Source of the DNA: Mycobacterium sp. AT1
GTDB taxonomy: Bacteria; Actinomycetota; Actinomycetes; Mycobacteriales; Mycobacteriaceae
Length of the DNA: 64,000 nt
Reading direction: 5' to 3'
NCBI RefSeq assembly: GCF_002043095.1
Contig: NZ_MVOC01000023.1
Location: forward strand, 1-64,000
Below the pieces are notes generated by a model. It had not been told where the DNA came from. It saw only the letters and a program-made list of their open reading frames with translations, and did not search any database. Positions 17,508-25,132 of this stretch are shown piece after piece. Position 1 is the first letter of the stretch. Each line of letters begins with the position of its first letter. The position numbers and the translations under genes are program-made.

Positions 17508-18647
17508 TCATCCACCGGTGTCGAATCGTTTTGTGAGTTCCCGTCGGTCGAGCTTGCCGATGCCGCGCCGTGGTAGCTCGTCGACGACGTGCACCTCTCG
17601 CGGGGCGGCCGTGCCGTCAAGGGTCTGTTCGACGTGAGCCCGCAGCTCGGCCACCGTCGGCGACGCACCGGTGGCGGCCAGCACGACCGCGGCGGCGACG
17701 CGCTGGCCCAGCCGCTCGTCGGTCACCCCGAACACGGCACAGTCCGCGATGGCGGGATGCGTCAAGAGGGCTGCCTCGACCAATTGCGGCAGGACGGTCA
17801 GCCCGCCGGTGCCGATGGCGTCGTCGACCCGTCCCAGGATGCGCAGCGTCCCCGAATCGTCAACGACGCCAATGTCATCGGTGCGGAACCAGCCGGGTTC
17901 GGCGAACGGATCGGGATCGGTCGGATGCCGGTAGCCCTTTGCCAGGGTGGCTCCGCCGAGGATCACGCGGCCGTCGTCGACGCGCAGCTGCACGCCGTCC
18001 AGCGGCACGCCGTCGTACACGCAGCCGCCCGCCGTCTCGCTCATGCCGTAGGTCCGCACCACCCGGATACCGGCGGCGGCCGCCGCGTCGCCGACGGTCG
18101 CGGGCATCGGGCCGCCTCCGATGAGGACGGCGTCGAGTTCGGCCAGTGCCGCGGTGGCGGCCGGATCGCCGAGCGCCTTGGCCAATTGCACGGCGACCAA
18201 CGACGTGTAACGCGGCCCGGAGCCCAATGCCGCCACGGCAGAGGGTAATTCGTCGACGTCGAAGCTCGGGTCGACGGCGACGGGAACCGTACCGGCCAGC
18301 AGGCTGCGAATCATCACCTGCAAGCCGGCGACGTGGTGGGCGGGCAGAGCCAGCAACCACGTGCCTGGGCCGCCGATTCTGTCGTGAGTGGCCGACGCGC
18401 TTGCGATCAGTGCGCGGGCCGTGAGCATGGCGCCCTTCGGCACGCCGGTCGTGCCAGAGGTGGACACCACCAGGGCCACGTCGTCGTCGATGTCCTCTCC
18501 GATCCCGAGCGACGACGTCAGCAACTCCGCCGACCGAACGTCCGCGGGAACCGGGAGGATCGCCGATTCGCGACCGTCGAGTACCCCTTCCAGCACCGCG
18601 AGCAGTGGCTCGGGCGAGGGGATCGGCGGAACGACGACTGCACGCAG
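17508..18647 (-). CDS. menE: o-Succinylbenzoate-CoA ligase (menaquinone biosynthesis)
   Basis: An ANL-superfamily adenylating enzyme that converts o-succinylbenzoate to its CoA thioester in menaquinone synthesis. The P-loop VVSTSGTTGVPKGAML, the AMP site GGGPMPATV and VVRTYGMSETAGG, the hinge GWFRTDDIG, and C-terminal RRGIGKLDRREL with the catalytic lysine are all seen. It is short for the family (about 360-380 residues), as is M. tuberculosis MenE, with which it shares long identical stretches and the neighbouring DUF3349 gene. The start is unclear: the conserved LRAVVVPP region has no ATG/GTG/TTG before it. I give CTG 18647; GTG 18596 would yield 362 residues and ATA 18656 lies 5 bases after GAGGGA. 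Confidence 0.88.
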   Translation of the reverse strand: MRAVVVPPIPSPEPLLAVLEGVLDGRESAILPVPADVRSAELLTSSLGIGEDIDDDVALVVSTSGTTGVPKGAMLTARALIASASATHDRIGGPGTWLLALPAHHVAGLQVMIRSLLAGTVPVAVDPSFDVDELPSAVAALGSGPRYTSLVAVQLAKALGDPAATAALAELDAVLIGGGPMPATVGDAAAAAGIRVVRTYGMSETAGGCVYDGVPLDGVQLRVDDGRVILGGATLAKGYRHPTDPDPFAEPGWFRTDDIGVVDDSGTLRILGRVDDAIGTGGLTVLPQLVEAALLTHPAIADCAVFGVTDERLGQRVAAAVVLAATGASPTVAELRAHVEQTLDGTAAPREVHVVDELPRRGIGKLDRRELTKRFDTGG

Positions 18648-18652
18648 CGGAG

Positions 18653-18979
18653 CTATGCGGATCCCTCGCCGTCTTCGGTGATCGCGGCGTCGTTGTCCCG
18701 GGGGTCGTCGAGCGGCCAGCCCTTGGCGGCCAGACGTTCTCGGATCCGTTCGACGTCTTCTTCCTGCGGCAGTTCGTCGGTCATCTGCGTGATGAACACG
18801 CCGATGTCGATCCGATCGAACTCGCCACGATCCATGAGTCCCTGCGCCACGGCCTTGACCTCTTCGTTGGAGAGGCGTCGGTTCAGCAGCGACATGAGGG
18901 GCACCCGATCCGGGCCGGGCACGCCCTCGGGGTAACCCGCCGTGATCCAGGCCACGATCTTTGCGACGAATGCGTTCAC
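18653..18979 (-). CDS. DUF3349 protein (Rv0543c-like)
   Basis: A 108-residue helical protein of unknown function, limited to actinobacteria: WITAGYPEGVPGPDRVPLMSLLNRRLSNEEV near the N terminus and AAKGWPLDDP at the end are the family hallmarks. Residues 1-100 likely form the small helical bundle known from the Rv0543c structure. GTG 18979 follows GGAG with 7-base spacing. The gene ends at TAG 18653, immediately before the conserved start of menE, so the two are co-transcribed. A paralogue sits on the other side of pitA (20796-21101). Confidence 0.85.
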   Translation of the reverse strand: MNAFVAKIVAWITAGYPEGVPGPDRVPLMSLLNRRLSNEEVKAVAQGLMDRGEFDRIDIGVFITQMTDELPQEEDVERIRERLAAKGWPLDDPRDNDAAITEDGEGSA

Positions 18980-19118
18980 GTGTCGACTCCCCGTTGATGC
19001 CGCGGCGAGGACCCGACCGCGGCGATGTGTCGATGGTAGTTCCGTGCCGAGGCGATGTCGTTGCGCCGGGGCACCGACCGAAGTTTTCGGCCCCGAAGGC
19101 GAACGCGCCCCACCCATT

Positions 19119-19140
19119 GGATGAACACTGGATGAACAGC
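19119..19140. promoter_or_regulatory. Pho-box-like direct repeat upstream of pitA
   Basis: Two 11-base units, GGATGAACACT and GGATGAACAGC, lie head to tail. On the minus strand each reads GTTCATCC with an 11-base period, the layout of PHO boxes bound by RegX3/PhoP-type OmpR regulators (core GTTCACC). It lies about 90 bases before the phosphate transporter gene and 140 bases before the divergent DUF3349-menE unit. Confidence 0.5.
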
Positions 19141-19218
19141 AATACGGGTTCGTCAAACTCCCAGGTAAGACAGGTGATTGTGAGCTTCACCGGCTGGTCA
19201 AAACATCCTGCGAAGCAC

Positions 19219-19224
19219 CACAAT
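19219..19224 (+). promoter_or_regulatory. Candidate -10 box of pitA
   Basis: CACAAT lies 7 bases before ATG 19232, with TGGTCA 18 bases further upstream. No clear Shine-Dalgarno sequence precedes the ATG, so transcription may begin at or next to the start codon. Confidence 0.35.
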
Positions 19225-19231
19225 CGCAGGC

Positions 19232-20479
19232 ATGGACACAACCATGATCATCTTGGTGCTGTTGATTGCCACCGCGTTGGCGTTCGACTTCACCAACGGC
19301 TTCCACGACACGGGCAACGCGATGGCGACGTCGATCGCCACCAACGCCCTGAAGCCGAAGACCGCCGTCATTCTCGCGGGCATCCTGAACCTGGTCGGCG
19401 CCTTCCTCTCGGTCGAGGTCGCGATCACGGTGACCACTTCGGTTCTCAAGATTCAGGACGGTAAGACGGGGTCGCTGCTGGCAGGCATCGACCCGTCGAC
19501 CGGCCTCACCATCATCTTCTCGGGCCTCATCGGCGGCATCCTCTGGAACCTGCTGACGTGGCTCTTCGGAATCCCGTCGAGCTCGTCGCACGCCCTGTTC
19601 GGCGGTCTCATCGGCGCCGGCCTCGCCGCGCTGGGCTTGGCGGGCGTCAACTGGAGTGGCGTGTTCGGCAAGGTGATCCTGCCCGCGCTCGCCGCGCCGT
19701 TCATCGCGGGACTCGTCGCCGCGTGCGGAACCTGGATGGTCTACCGCCTGACCCGCAACGTCGCGAAGAAGCGCCGCGAGGACGGCTTCCGCTGGGGCCA
19801 GATCGCCACCGCGTCGCTCGTCGCCCTCTCGCACGGCACCAACGACGCGCAGAAGACCATGGGCGTCATCGCCCTTGCCCTCATCACCACCGGTCACCTC
19901 ACCGGAAACGTGAAGGAAGACGGCCTCCCGTTCTGGGTCATCGCCTCGTGTGCACTGGCCATCGGCCTCGGCACCTACATCGGTGGCTGGCGCGTCATCC
20001 GCACGCTCGGAAAGGGCCTCGTCGAGATCGAATCTCCCCAGGGGCTGGCCGCGGAGGCGTCGTCAGCGGCGATCATCCTGAGCTCCAGCGCCGCGGGCAT
20101 GGCGCTCTCCACGACGCACGTCGCGACGGGCTCCATCCTCGGCAGCGGTGTCGGCAAGCCCGGTGCGCAGGTCCGCTGGGCCGTGGCGGGACGGATGGCG
20201 GCCGCCTGGCTGATCACCCTGCCCGCCGCCGCACTCGTCGGCGCGCTCTCGTTCTGGCTGTCCAACGTCGTGAAGAACGCCTCCGGCTCGGATCTGGCCG
20301 GTGACGGCCTCATCTTCGTCATCCTCGTCGGCCTGTCCGGCTTCATGTACTGGCGCGCCCAGCAGCAGAAGGTCGACCACAACAACGTCAACGCGGACTG
20401 GGACGACACCAGCAACTCCGTGGTGCCCGTCGACGAGCGCAAGTCCAAGGTCGTCGACCAGCCCACGGCCTCGGTCTGA
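19232..20479 (+). CDS. pitA: Low-affinity inorganic phosphate transporter PitA
   Basis: A 415-residue PiT-family symporter. The duplicated PiT signatures are present: FDFTNGFHDTGNAMATSI (residues about 18-35) and ALSHGTNDAQKTMG in the second half, together with GIPSSSSHALFGGLIGAG and ALSTTHVATGSILGSGVG. About ten membrane helices are predicted and the C-terminal 40 residues are hydrophilic. It imports metal-phosphate with protons. Downstream at 27 bases lies a small membrane protein gene, then a DUF3349 gene, all ended by a strong hairpin, so the three form an operon. The upstream Pho-box-like repeat suggests phosphate control. Confidence 0.93.
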   Translation: MDTTMIILVLLIATALAFDFTNGFHDTGNAMATSIATNALKPKTAVILAGILNLVGAFLSVEVAITVTTSVLKIQDGKTGSLLAGIDPSTGLTIIFSGLIGGILWNLLTWLFGIPSSSSHALFGGLIGAGLAALGLAGVNWSGVFGKVILPALAAPFIAGLVAACGTWMVYRLTRNVAKKRREDGFRWGQIATASLVALSHGTNDAQKTMGVIALALITTGHLTGNVKEDGLPFWVIASCALAIGLGTYIGGWRVIRTLGKGLVEIESPQGLAAEASSAAIILSSSAAGMALSTTHVATGSILGSGVGKPGAQVRWAVAGRMAAAWLITLPAAALVGALSFWLSNVVKNASGSDLAGDGLIFVILVGLSGFMYWRAQQQKVDHNNVNADWDDTSNSVVPVDERKSKVVDQPTASV

Positions 20480-20506
20480 TCCGGCACGAGACATAGGGAA
20501 CTGAAA

Positions 20507-20788
20507 ATGACTTATCTGGAAGCAATTCTCAAGGTGCTGGCCGTCGGGCTGGTCCTCGGCGCAGGTCTGCCGGCAGTCTTCGCGATCGGACTGGTCGCCT
20601 TCTCGAAGGGGTCGGGCGGAGTCGCCAACGACGGCACCACCACCGCACCGAATCCGGCGCTGAAGTTCGCCGGTCTGCTGCTGTTCACGCTCGTCGCAGC
20701 CGTGATCGTGATCGCCATTCTCTACATCACCAAGGGCACCATCCAGCACCACTTCGGCTTCAACCCCGTCCCCTTCATCCCGAAATAG
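20507..20788 (+). CDS. Small membrane protein (Rv0544c-like)
   Basis: A 93-residue protein with two hydrophobic helices, AILKVLAVGLVLGAGLPAVFAIGLVAF and FAGLLLFTLVAAVIVIAILYIT, joined by a polar Gly/Asn/Thr loop, and a short C-terminal tail ending VPFIPK. No known domain is recognised. It always seems to accompany pitA in mycobacteria (Rv0544c next to Rv0545c), which suggests an accessory role in phosphate transport. A GGGAA ribosome site precedes ATG 20507, and the next gene begins 7 bases after its stop. Confidence 0.82.
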   Translation: MTYLEAILKVLAVGLVLGAGLPAVFAIGLVAFSKGSGGVANDGTTTAPNPALKFAGLLLFTLVAAVIVIAILYITKGTIQHHFGFNPVPFIPK

Positions 20789-20795
20789 GACACAC

Positions 20796-21101
20796 ATGCC
20801 CGAGAACAGCACGCCCATGGAAAACGTCGTCAACTGGCTCGTCGCCGGCTACCCGGAGGGCGTGCCGCCCAAGGACTACTTCCCACTGCTGGCCCTGCTG
20901 AAGCGTTCGCTCACCGAGGACGAGGTCGTCCAGGCCGCGCAGTCGATACTGCGGTCGACCGACGGTGACACGGTGACCGAGGCCGAGATCCACGCCGCGG
21001 TCCAAGGCGTGATCGACAAGGAGCCCAACCCCGAGGAGATCCACCAGGTCGCGTCGCGACTCGCCTCCGTCGGCTGGCCGCTGGCGACCGCATCGCGCTG
21101 A
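20796..21101 (+). CDS. DUF3349 protein, second copy
   Basis: A 101-residue paralogue of the DUF3349 protein at 18653-18979: the same VVNWLVAGYPEGVPPKDYFPLLALLKRSLTEDEV opening and ASVGWPLA ending, with a less conserved middle. Function is unknown. It is the third gene of the pitA operon. Having one DUF3349 gene with pitA and one with menE, on opposite sides of the same promoter region, suggests duplication around pitA. A short spacer with GGACAC before ATG is a weak ribosome site. Confidence 0.83.
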   Translation: MPENSTPMENVVNWLVAGYPEGVPPKDYFPLLALLKRSLTEDEVVQAAQSILRSTDGDTVTEAEIHAAVQGVIDKEPNPEEIHQVASRLASVGWPLATASR

Positions 21102-21116
21102 AAAGCCTTGCAGCAC

Positions 21117-21151
21117 ACGTCCCCTCGACTCTTCTCCAGTCGGGGGGACGT
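21117..21151. terminator. Strong terminator hairpin between convergent genes
   Basis: Fourteen-base-pair stem: ACGTCCCCTCGACT pairs with AGTCGGGGGGACGT (one G-T pair), loop CTTCTCC. On the plus strand it is followed by TCAGTTTCTT, so it resembles an intrinsic terminator for the pitA operon; its mirror arm also serves the converging VOC gene, whose stop lies at its edge. Confidence 0.8.
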
Positions 21152-21574
21152 TCAGTTTCTTGGGTCTCGGCGCAGGGGGTGGGTTTCCGGCACCTGGACG
21201 AAGATCAGGGTGACGCCGTCCGGATCGTCGACGTGCATCTCGTGCAACCCCCAGGGCTCCTCGGCGGCGGCCCTGGCGATCGCCACGCCACGGTGCTCGA
21301 GTTCGGCCTGGGTGGCGTAGACGTCGCGGACCTGCAGCCACAGCGCGCCAGGAAACGGCGGTGCCCCCGCGGACGGCGTGCCGTGACCATTTCCCGGGTC
21401 GCTTCGCTCCTGCCCTCCGTGGCCGGCGAGCTCGATCAGCGACTGTCCCGCGTAGAACACCGTGCCCGAACCGTACTCACGGGCGACGGCAAGACCGACG
21501 TCGTCGCGGTAGAACGCCAGCGACCGCTCGTAGTCGGCGGGCCGGAACAACACGCGACTCGCCAGGATCTCCAT
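21152..21574 (-). CDS. VOC (glyoxalase/bleomycin-resistance) superfamily protein
   Basis: A 140-residue protein with two beta-alpha-beta-beta-beta halves: ILASRVLFRPADYERSLAFYRDDVGLAVAREYGSGTVFYAGQSLIEL in the first, LWLQVRDVYATQAELEHRGV and LHEMHVDDPDGVTLIFVQVPE in the second. The His-Val-Asp-Asp-Pro-Asp-Gly motif near the end carries a likely metal ligand pair with the following strand. Homologues (Rv0546c) are called S-D-lactoylglutathione lyase-like, but mycobacteria lack glutathione, so the true substrate is unknown. Upstream is a palindromic repeat, then the SDR gene on the same strand. Confidence 0.83.
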   Translation of the reverse strand: MEILASRVLFRPADYERSLAFYRDDVGLAVAREYGSGTVFYAGQSLIELAGHGGQERSDPGNGHGTPSAGAPPFPGALWLQVRDVYATQAELEHRGVAIARAAAEEPWGLHEMHVDDPDGVTLIFVQVPETHPLRRDPRN

Positions 21575-21602
21575 GCCACGGTTCTAACACGAGGCCGACG
21601 AG

Positions 21603-21668
21603 CCGCCGAGTTCTGCACATGGGCTGCGCTCGAGGCACCAGTCGCGACCGTGGCGCAGAAATGGGCGC
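21603..21668. repeat. Palindromic repeat, family II, copy 1
   Basis: A roughly 65-bp imperfect palindrome whose ends read CCGCCGAGTTCTGC and GTGGCGCAGAA. The second copy, in the other orientation, is at 42813-42875 and shares CCGCCGAGTTCTGC, TGGG and TGGCGCAGAA. This copy ends at the TAG stop of the SDR gene. Confidence 0.5.
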
Positions 21669-22540
21669 TAGGTGGGTTGCACGCTCTGGCGCTTCATCAC
21701 CGCGTCCACCGCGGCGGGCGCGAAGCTGTTCACCGCATGCGCCGTGACGGCCATGCGCGGGGCGATGCGAACCGGCCTGCGCCGGACGGCGGTGACCATC
21801 CAGTCCGCGGCCTCGTCGGCCGACAAACCCGGCAACCCGTCGTAGGCCCGGGTCGGGGCGATCATCGGCGTCTTGACCAAGGGATAGAACAGCGTCGTCG
21901 AATGCACGCCCTCGTTGCCCCATTCGGTCTCGACCACGCGGCTGACGGCGGTCAGCGCCGCCTTCGACGCGTTGTAGACCGCGAACAGCGGCGACGACTC
22001 GTTGAGCACACCCCACGTCGAGACGTTCACGATGTGCCCGTCGTGCCGCTCGCGCATGCCGGGCCCGAAGCCGCGGATCAACCGCAGCGGTGAGTAGTAG
22101 TTCAACGCCATCGTCCGCTCGACGTCGTGCCACCGGTCCAGCGATTCGGCCAGCGGGCGCCGAATCGACCGGCCTGCGTTGTTGACCAGGACGTCGACCC
22201 CGCCGAACCGCTCGTCGACGTCGGCCACCAAGGCGTCCACGGCGTCGAGGTCGGACAGGTCGCACGCGATCGCGGTCGCGTCGCCACCGGCCGCCTCGAC
22301 CCGTTCGACGACGGAGTCGAGCAGGTCCTTCCTGCGGGCCACGACGATCACCCGCGCGCCATCGGCGGCGAGCTTCAGTGCTCCAGCTTCACCGATTCCC
22401 GACGAGGCTCCGGTGATCAGAATCCGCTTGCCTGCCGGGTCGACTTCGTGCCGGGGCCCGAACAACTGGGCGGCCAACGGTGGCCGCATGCTGGCGAGCA
22501 GCAGTGTGTCGGCGAGGCGGCGTAGCGGGTTCTTACTCAC
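21668..22540 (-). CDS. Short-chain dehydrogenase/reductase (Rv0547c-like)
   Basis: A 290-residue classical SDR with an N-terminal extension of about 38 residues before the Rossmann core. NAD(P) motif TGASSGIG at 43-50, NNAG (VLVNNAGRS), catalytic Ser in NVSTWG, and YNASK active-site Tyr-Lys are present. The substrate is not known; acyl chains or ketones are likely for such mycobacterial enzymes. Start GTG 22540 has no ribosome site, but TAAGCT lies 6 bases upstream and overlaps the TAA stop of the GNAT gene, so I predict a leaderless internal promoter. Confidence 0.85.
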   Translation of the reverse strand: MSKNPLRRLADTLLLASMRPPLAAQLFGPRHEVDPAGKRILITGASSGIGEAGALKLAADGARVIVVARRKDLLDSVVERVEAAGGDATAIACDLSDLDAVDALVADVDERFGGVDVLVNNAGRSIRRPLAESLDRWHDVERTMALNYYSPLRLIRGFGPGMRERHDGHIVNVSTWGVLNESSPLFAVYNASKAALTAVSRVVETEWGNEGVHSTTLFYPLVKTPMIAPTRAYDGLPGLSADEAADWMVTAVRRRPVRIAPRMAVTAHAVNSFAPAAVDAVMKRQSVQPT

Positions 22541-22549
22541 GTCGAGAGC

Positions 22550-23104
22550 TTAGGGTGCGACGAACCGGCCCAGATTCGCGACCGCCAGCGTCTGCTCCTC
22601 GCCGAATTCCTCGAAGGTCATGGCGGGGACGAAGCCGAGCCGTCGCGCGAGGTTCAGCGATCGGGTGTTGGCGCTCTGGGTGACGACGATGACCGGTTCG
22701 TCGCGGAGTTCGGCGGCCGCCGTCCGCAGCAGGGCGCTGGCCGCTCGATAGGCCAGGCCGCGACCCCAGAACCGGCGGTCGAGGGTGTAGGCCAGCTCGA
22801 GTTCCTCACCGGACGGTCCTAGGTGGCCGGGGTGGTGAAGGCCTCGACGGGTCAGCGACACCGTGCCGATGAACGCGTCGGTCGCCTTGTCGGCGATCAG
22901 GTAGGAGCCCGCCGAGTTCGTCGCCGCCGAGACGCCTGCTTCGTCGAGATCGCGGGTGACGGTGAGCCGGGGCTGGGGTCCGCCGAGGTGAGCGTGGACG
23001 TCGGGGTCGACGAGGTGCTCGATGATCGATCGGCGGTCGTCGTCGCGGGCCTTGCGCAGTACGACGTCGCCTGCGTCGATCCGCAGCACGGTAAGCGTGG
23101 TCAT
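22550..23104 (-). CDS. GNAT family N-acetyltransferase (RimJ/RimL type)
   Basis: A 184-residue GNAT protein: DVVLRKARDDDRRSIIEHLVDP opening, the AYTLDRRFWGRGLAYRAASALLRTAA acetyl-CoA site (motif A, R-x-x-G-x-G/A), and VTQSANTRSLNLARRLGFVPAM, the Asn-x-x-S/A motif of RimJ/RimL-like enzymes that modify amino groups of proteins or small molecules. ATG 23104 overlaps the stop of the upstream membrane-protein gene by four bases (ATGA), so the pair is translationally coupled. The acceptor is unknown. Confidence 0.85.
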   Translation of the reverse strand: MTTLTVLRIDAGDVVLRKARDDDRRSIIEHLVDPDVHAHLGGPQPRLTVTRDLDEAGVSAATNSAGSYLIADKATDAFIGTVSLTRRGLHHPGHLGPSGEELELAYTLDRRFWGRGLAYRAASALLRTAAAELRDEPVIVVTQSANTRSLNLARRLGFVPAMTFEEFGEEQTLAVANLGRFVAP

Positions 23105-23559
23105 GCGTCCTGCCGGGGTGCCGGCCGAAGGACGCAGCGTGCGTAGCCGATCCAGCAGACGATCGTCGAGACCAGCCCGATCCCGAGCAGTGTGAGCGGC
23201 GCCGCCGCCACCTCGACGGCTACCGACCCGCTACCGGGAACGTGACGGTCGACGGCCCGCATGACGAGGAATGGCAGGATCGCCACCGCGAACGTGGCCA
23301 TGGCTCCGACGACGGTCAGGCCGAAGGCGCTGCGCACCGCGCCGTAGACCATCGCTCCCGCCGCGGGGAGCACCAGCAGCGCCAGCGGAAGCGGCCGCAG
23401 TCCGGCGTCGACGTCACCCGTGGCGGTCCAGGCGCCCCATCCGGCCATGTCGGCCGACCCGCCCACCGCCTCCGCGGAGTACCACGGGAGGGCGATGGCC
23501 ACGGCGATGGCCAGTAGGCCGAGGGTGCCGATCGCCCACCTGGTGAGTGTGGCTTCGAT
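23101..23559 (-). CDS. Four-helix membrane protein with possible ATC start
   Basis: About 152 residues with four predicted membrane helices, including IGTLGLLAIAVAIALPW, LALLVLPAAGAMVYGAV, VVGAMATFAVAILPFLVM and LTLLGIGLVSTIVCWIGYA. No known family is recognised. The first standard start in frame, GTG 23502, would cut through the first helix and has no ribosome site. The helix continues upstream to ATC 23559, which has GGGAGGGG at ideal 7-base spacing, so I give that position, with the GTG as the cautious alternative. The gene is coupled by ATGA overlap to the GNAT gene downstream. Confidence 0.65.
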   Translation of the reverse strand: MEATLTRWAIGTLGLLAIAVAIALPWYSAEAVGGSADMAGWGAWTATGDVDAGLRPLPLALLVLPAAGAMVYGAVRSAFGLTVVGAMATFAVAILPFLVMRAVDRHVPGSGSVAVEVAAAPLTLLGIGLVSTIVCWIGYARCVLRPAPRQDA

Positions 23560-23634
23560 GAGCTGTCCCCTCCCGAGTTCGGCGCGCCAACGATCGTCAC
23601 CGAACGTTAGCGCGCCCGAACCGGGCGGTCGCAG

Positions 23635-25080
23635 CTAGCCGACACCCTCCAGGACGTCGGTCTCGGTGTTGCCGATGTTGGCGACGATCTCGGGCCGCCG
23701 CGCCACCCGGAACCGATACCAGGCAACCGCCGCGATCATCGTGGCCAGGAACAGGTAGGGGATGACGTTCAACGGCCACGCAGGCACCGGCCAGACGTTG
23801 GCGAAGAACACGTAGGACATGGCGAGCACGACGACGACGGCGCAGGTCCACACCAGGCCGTTGGGCATGCCTTCGCGTCGCGTGTAGACGACGCAGGCGA
23901 TGGCAACCAAGGCATACGCGACCATGTAGCCGTACGTGCCGTAGGTGTCGACCCACACGACGATCTGCATCGGGTCGACGCCGGTCGCGAGCAGCACCAG
24001 GTTGAGCGCGATGGCCGTCGGACCTGCGATCAGCAGGACCCGATGCGGTGTCAGGTGACGCTCGTGGGTACGGCCAAAGTGGTCGGCGACGACACCCTCC
24101 TTGCCCATCACGTAGACGATGCGTCCCACCACGTTCAGCGGGGCGACGACGACGGCGAAGAAGGAGGCTCCGACGCCGAAGGTGAGGATCGGGGCGAACC
24201 ACGACGGCATGCCGATGAGCGTCGCGATGTCCTCGAGTGGGCTGGCGCTCTCGGCGAGGCCGTCGCCGAGGACGGCGATCTGGGTGTAGGCCGCGAACAC
24301 GTAGAGGATGCCGACGGTGACGGCGCTCCACATGATGGCCCGCGGAATCGTGGTGTACGGATTCTTGGCCTCGCGGCCGAGGGCGTCGGCCGAGGAGAAC
24401 CCGACGAAGCCGAGGATGCCGAGCACCATTCCCGCCGCAACGCCCTGCAACGGTGCGCCCTCGAGGCTGAACTGCGCGGGGTCCCACGCGTTGGGTCCGG
24501 CCCAGATGAGGGCGAGCACCAGCAGGACGACGATGATCGTGACCGATACCAACTCCAACACCAGGGAGACGCGCGCCGAGAGCCGGATGCCGCGGATCGT
24601 GAACAGCGTCGCGAGGCCGCCGAGCACCACCGCAAGCCCCAGCTGCCAACCGATTCCGGTGGCGGGCACTCCGAGCAGGACCAGGAACTGATTCATGTAG
24701 GACACCGCGCCGCCGAGCGAACCGGCCGTGATTCCCCAGCAGCCGACGACCAGTGCGACGCCGGCGAGATAGGCGCCGGTGGGGCCGAGCCCCTTGGCGA
24801 CGTAGGTGTACAGCGACCCCGCCGACGCGTGCTTGCGCGCGAAGACCACGACGCAGTAGCCGACTGCCAGGATGACCAGCGTCGCGAGCAGGAACGACAG
24901 CACGGTGCCGTTGCCGGCGCCGAGGTAGATGGCCGCGGCGGTGAAGGCGATGACCGCACTCGGCGCGATGTTCGCGATCGCTTGGGCCGAGACCTCCGGC
25001 GCGGACATCACGCCGCGACGCAGTCCGGCGTCGGTCGGTGCCTGGGTCGACGACCCGGTGGGTGTGGGTGGTGCAGACAT
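23635..25080 (-). CDS. APC-family amino acid/amine permease
   Basis: A 481-residue transporter with about twelve helices. The N-terminal helix after a 25-residue soluble leader (MSAPEVSAQAIANIAPSAVIAFTAAAIYLGAGNG), the ASAGSLYTYVAKGLGPTGAYLAG region and GFVGFSSADALGREAKNPYTTIPRAI are characteristic of the APC superfamily. It should import an amino acid, amine or similar compound using the proton or sodium gradient. Its start ATG has GGAGACC upstream. The alcohol dehydrogenase gene lies 52 bases upstream on the same strand, with a PucR regulator divergent, so together these may form a catabolic uptake unit; the substrate is not known. Confidence 0.88.
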   Translation of the reverse strand: MSAPPTPTGSSTQAPTDAGLRRGVMSAPEVSAQAIANIAPSAVIAFTAAAIYLGAGNGTVLSFLLATLVILAVGYCVVVFARKHASAGSLYTYVAKGLGPTGAYLAGVALVVGCWGITAGSLGGAVSYMNQFLVLLGVPATGIGWQLGLAVVLGGLATLFTIRGIRLSARVSLVLELVSVTIIVVLLVLALIWAGPNAWDPAQFSLEGAPLQGVAAGMVLGILGFVGFSSADALGREAKNPYTTIPRAIMWSAVTVGILYVFAAYTQIAVLGDGLAESASPLEDIATLIGMPSWFAPILTFGVGASFFAVVVAPLNVVGRIVYVMGKEGVVADHFGRTHERHLTPHRVLLIAGPTAIALNLVLLATGVDPMQIVVWVDTYGTYGYMVAYALVAIACVVYTRREGMPNGLVWTCAVVVVLAMSYVFFANVWPVPAWPLNVIPYLFLATMIAAVAWYRFRVARRPEIVANIGNTETDVLEGVG

Positions 25081-25132
25081 GGGGTCTCCGTTGGACGGCT
25101 GGGTCAGGGAACGTACTGGGTAAGCGGTTGGA

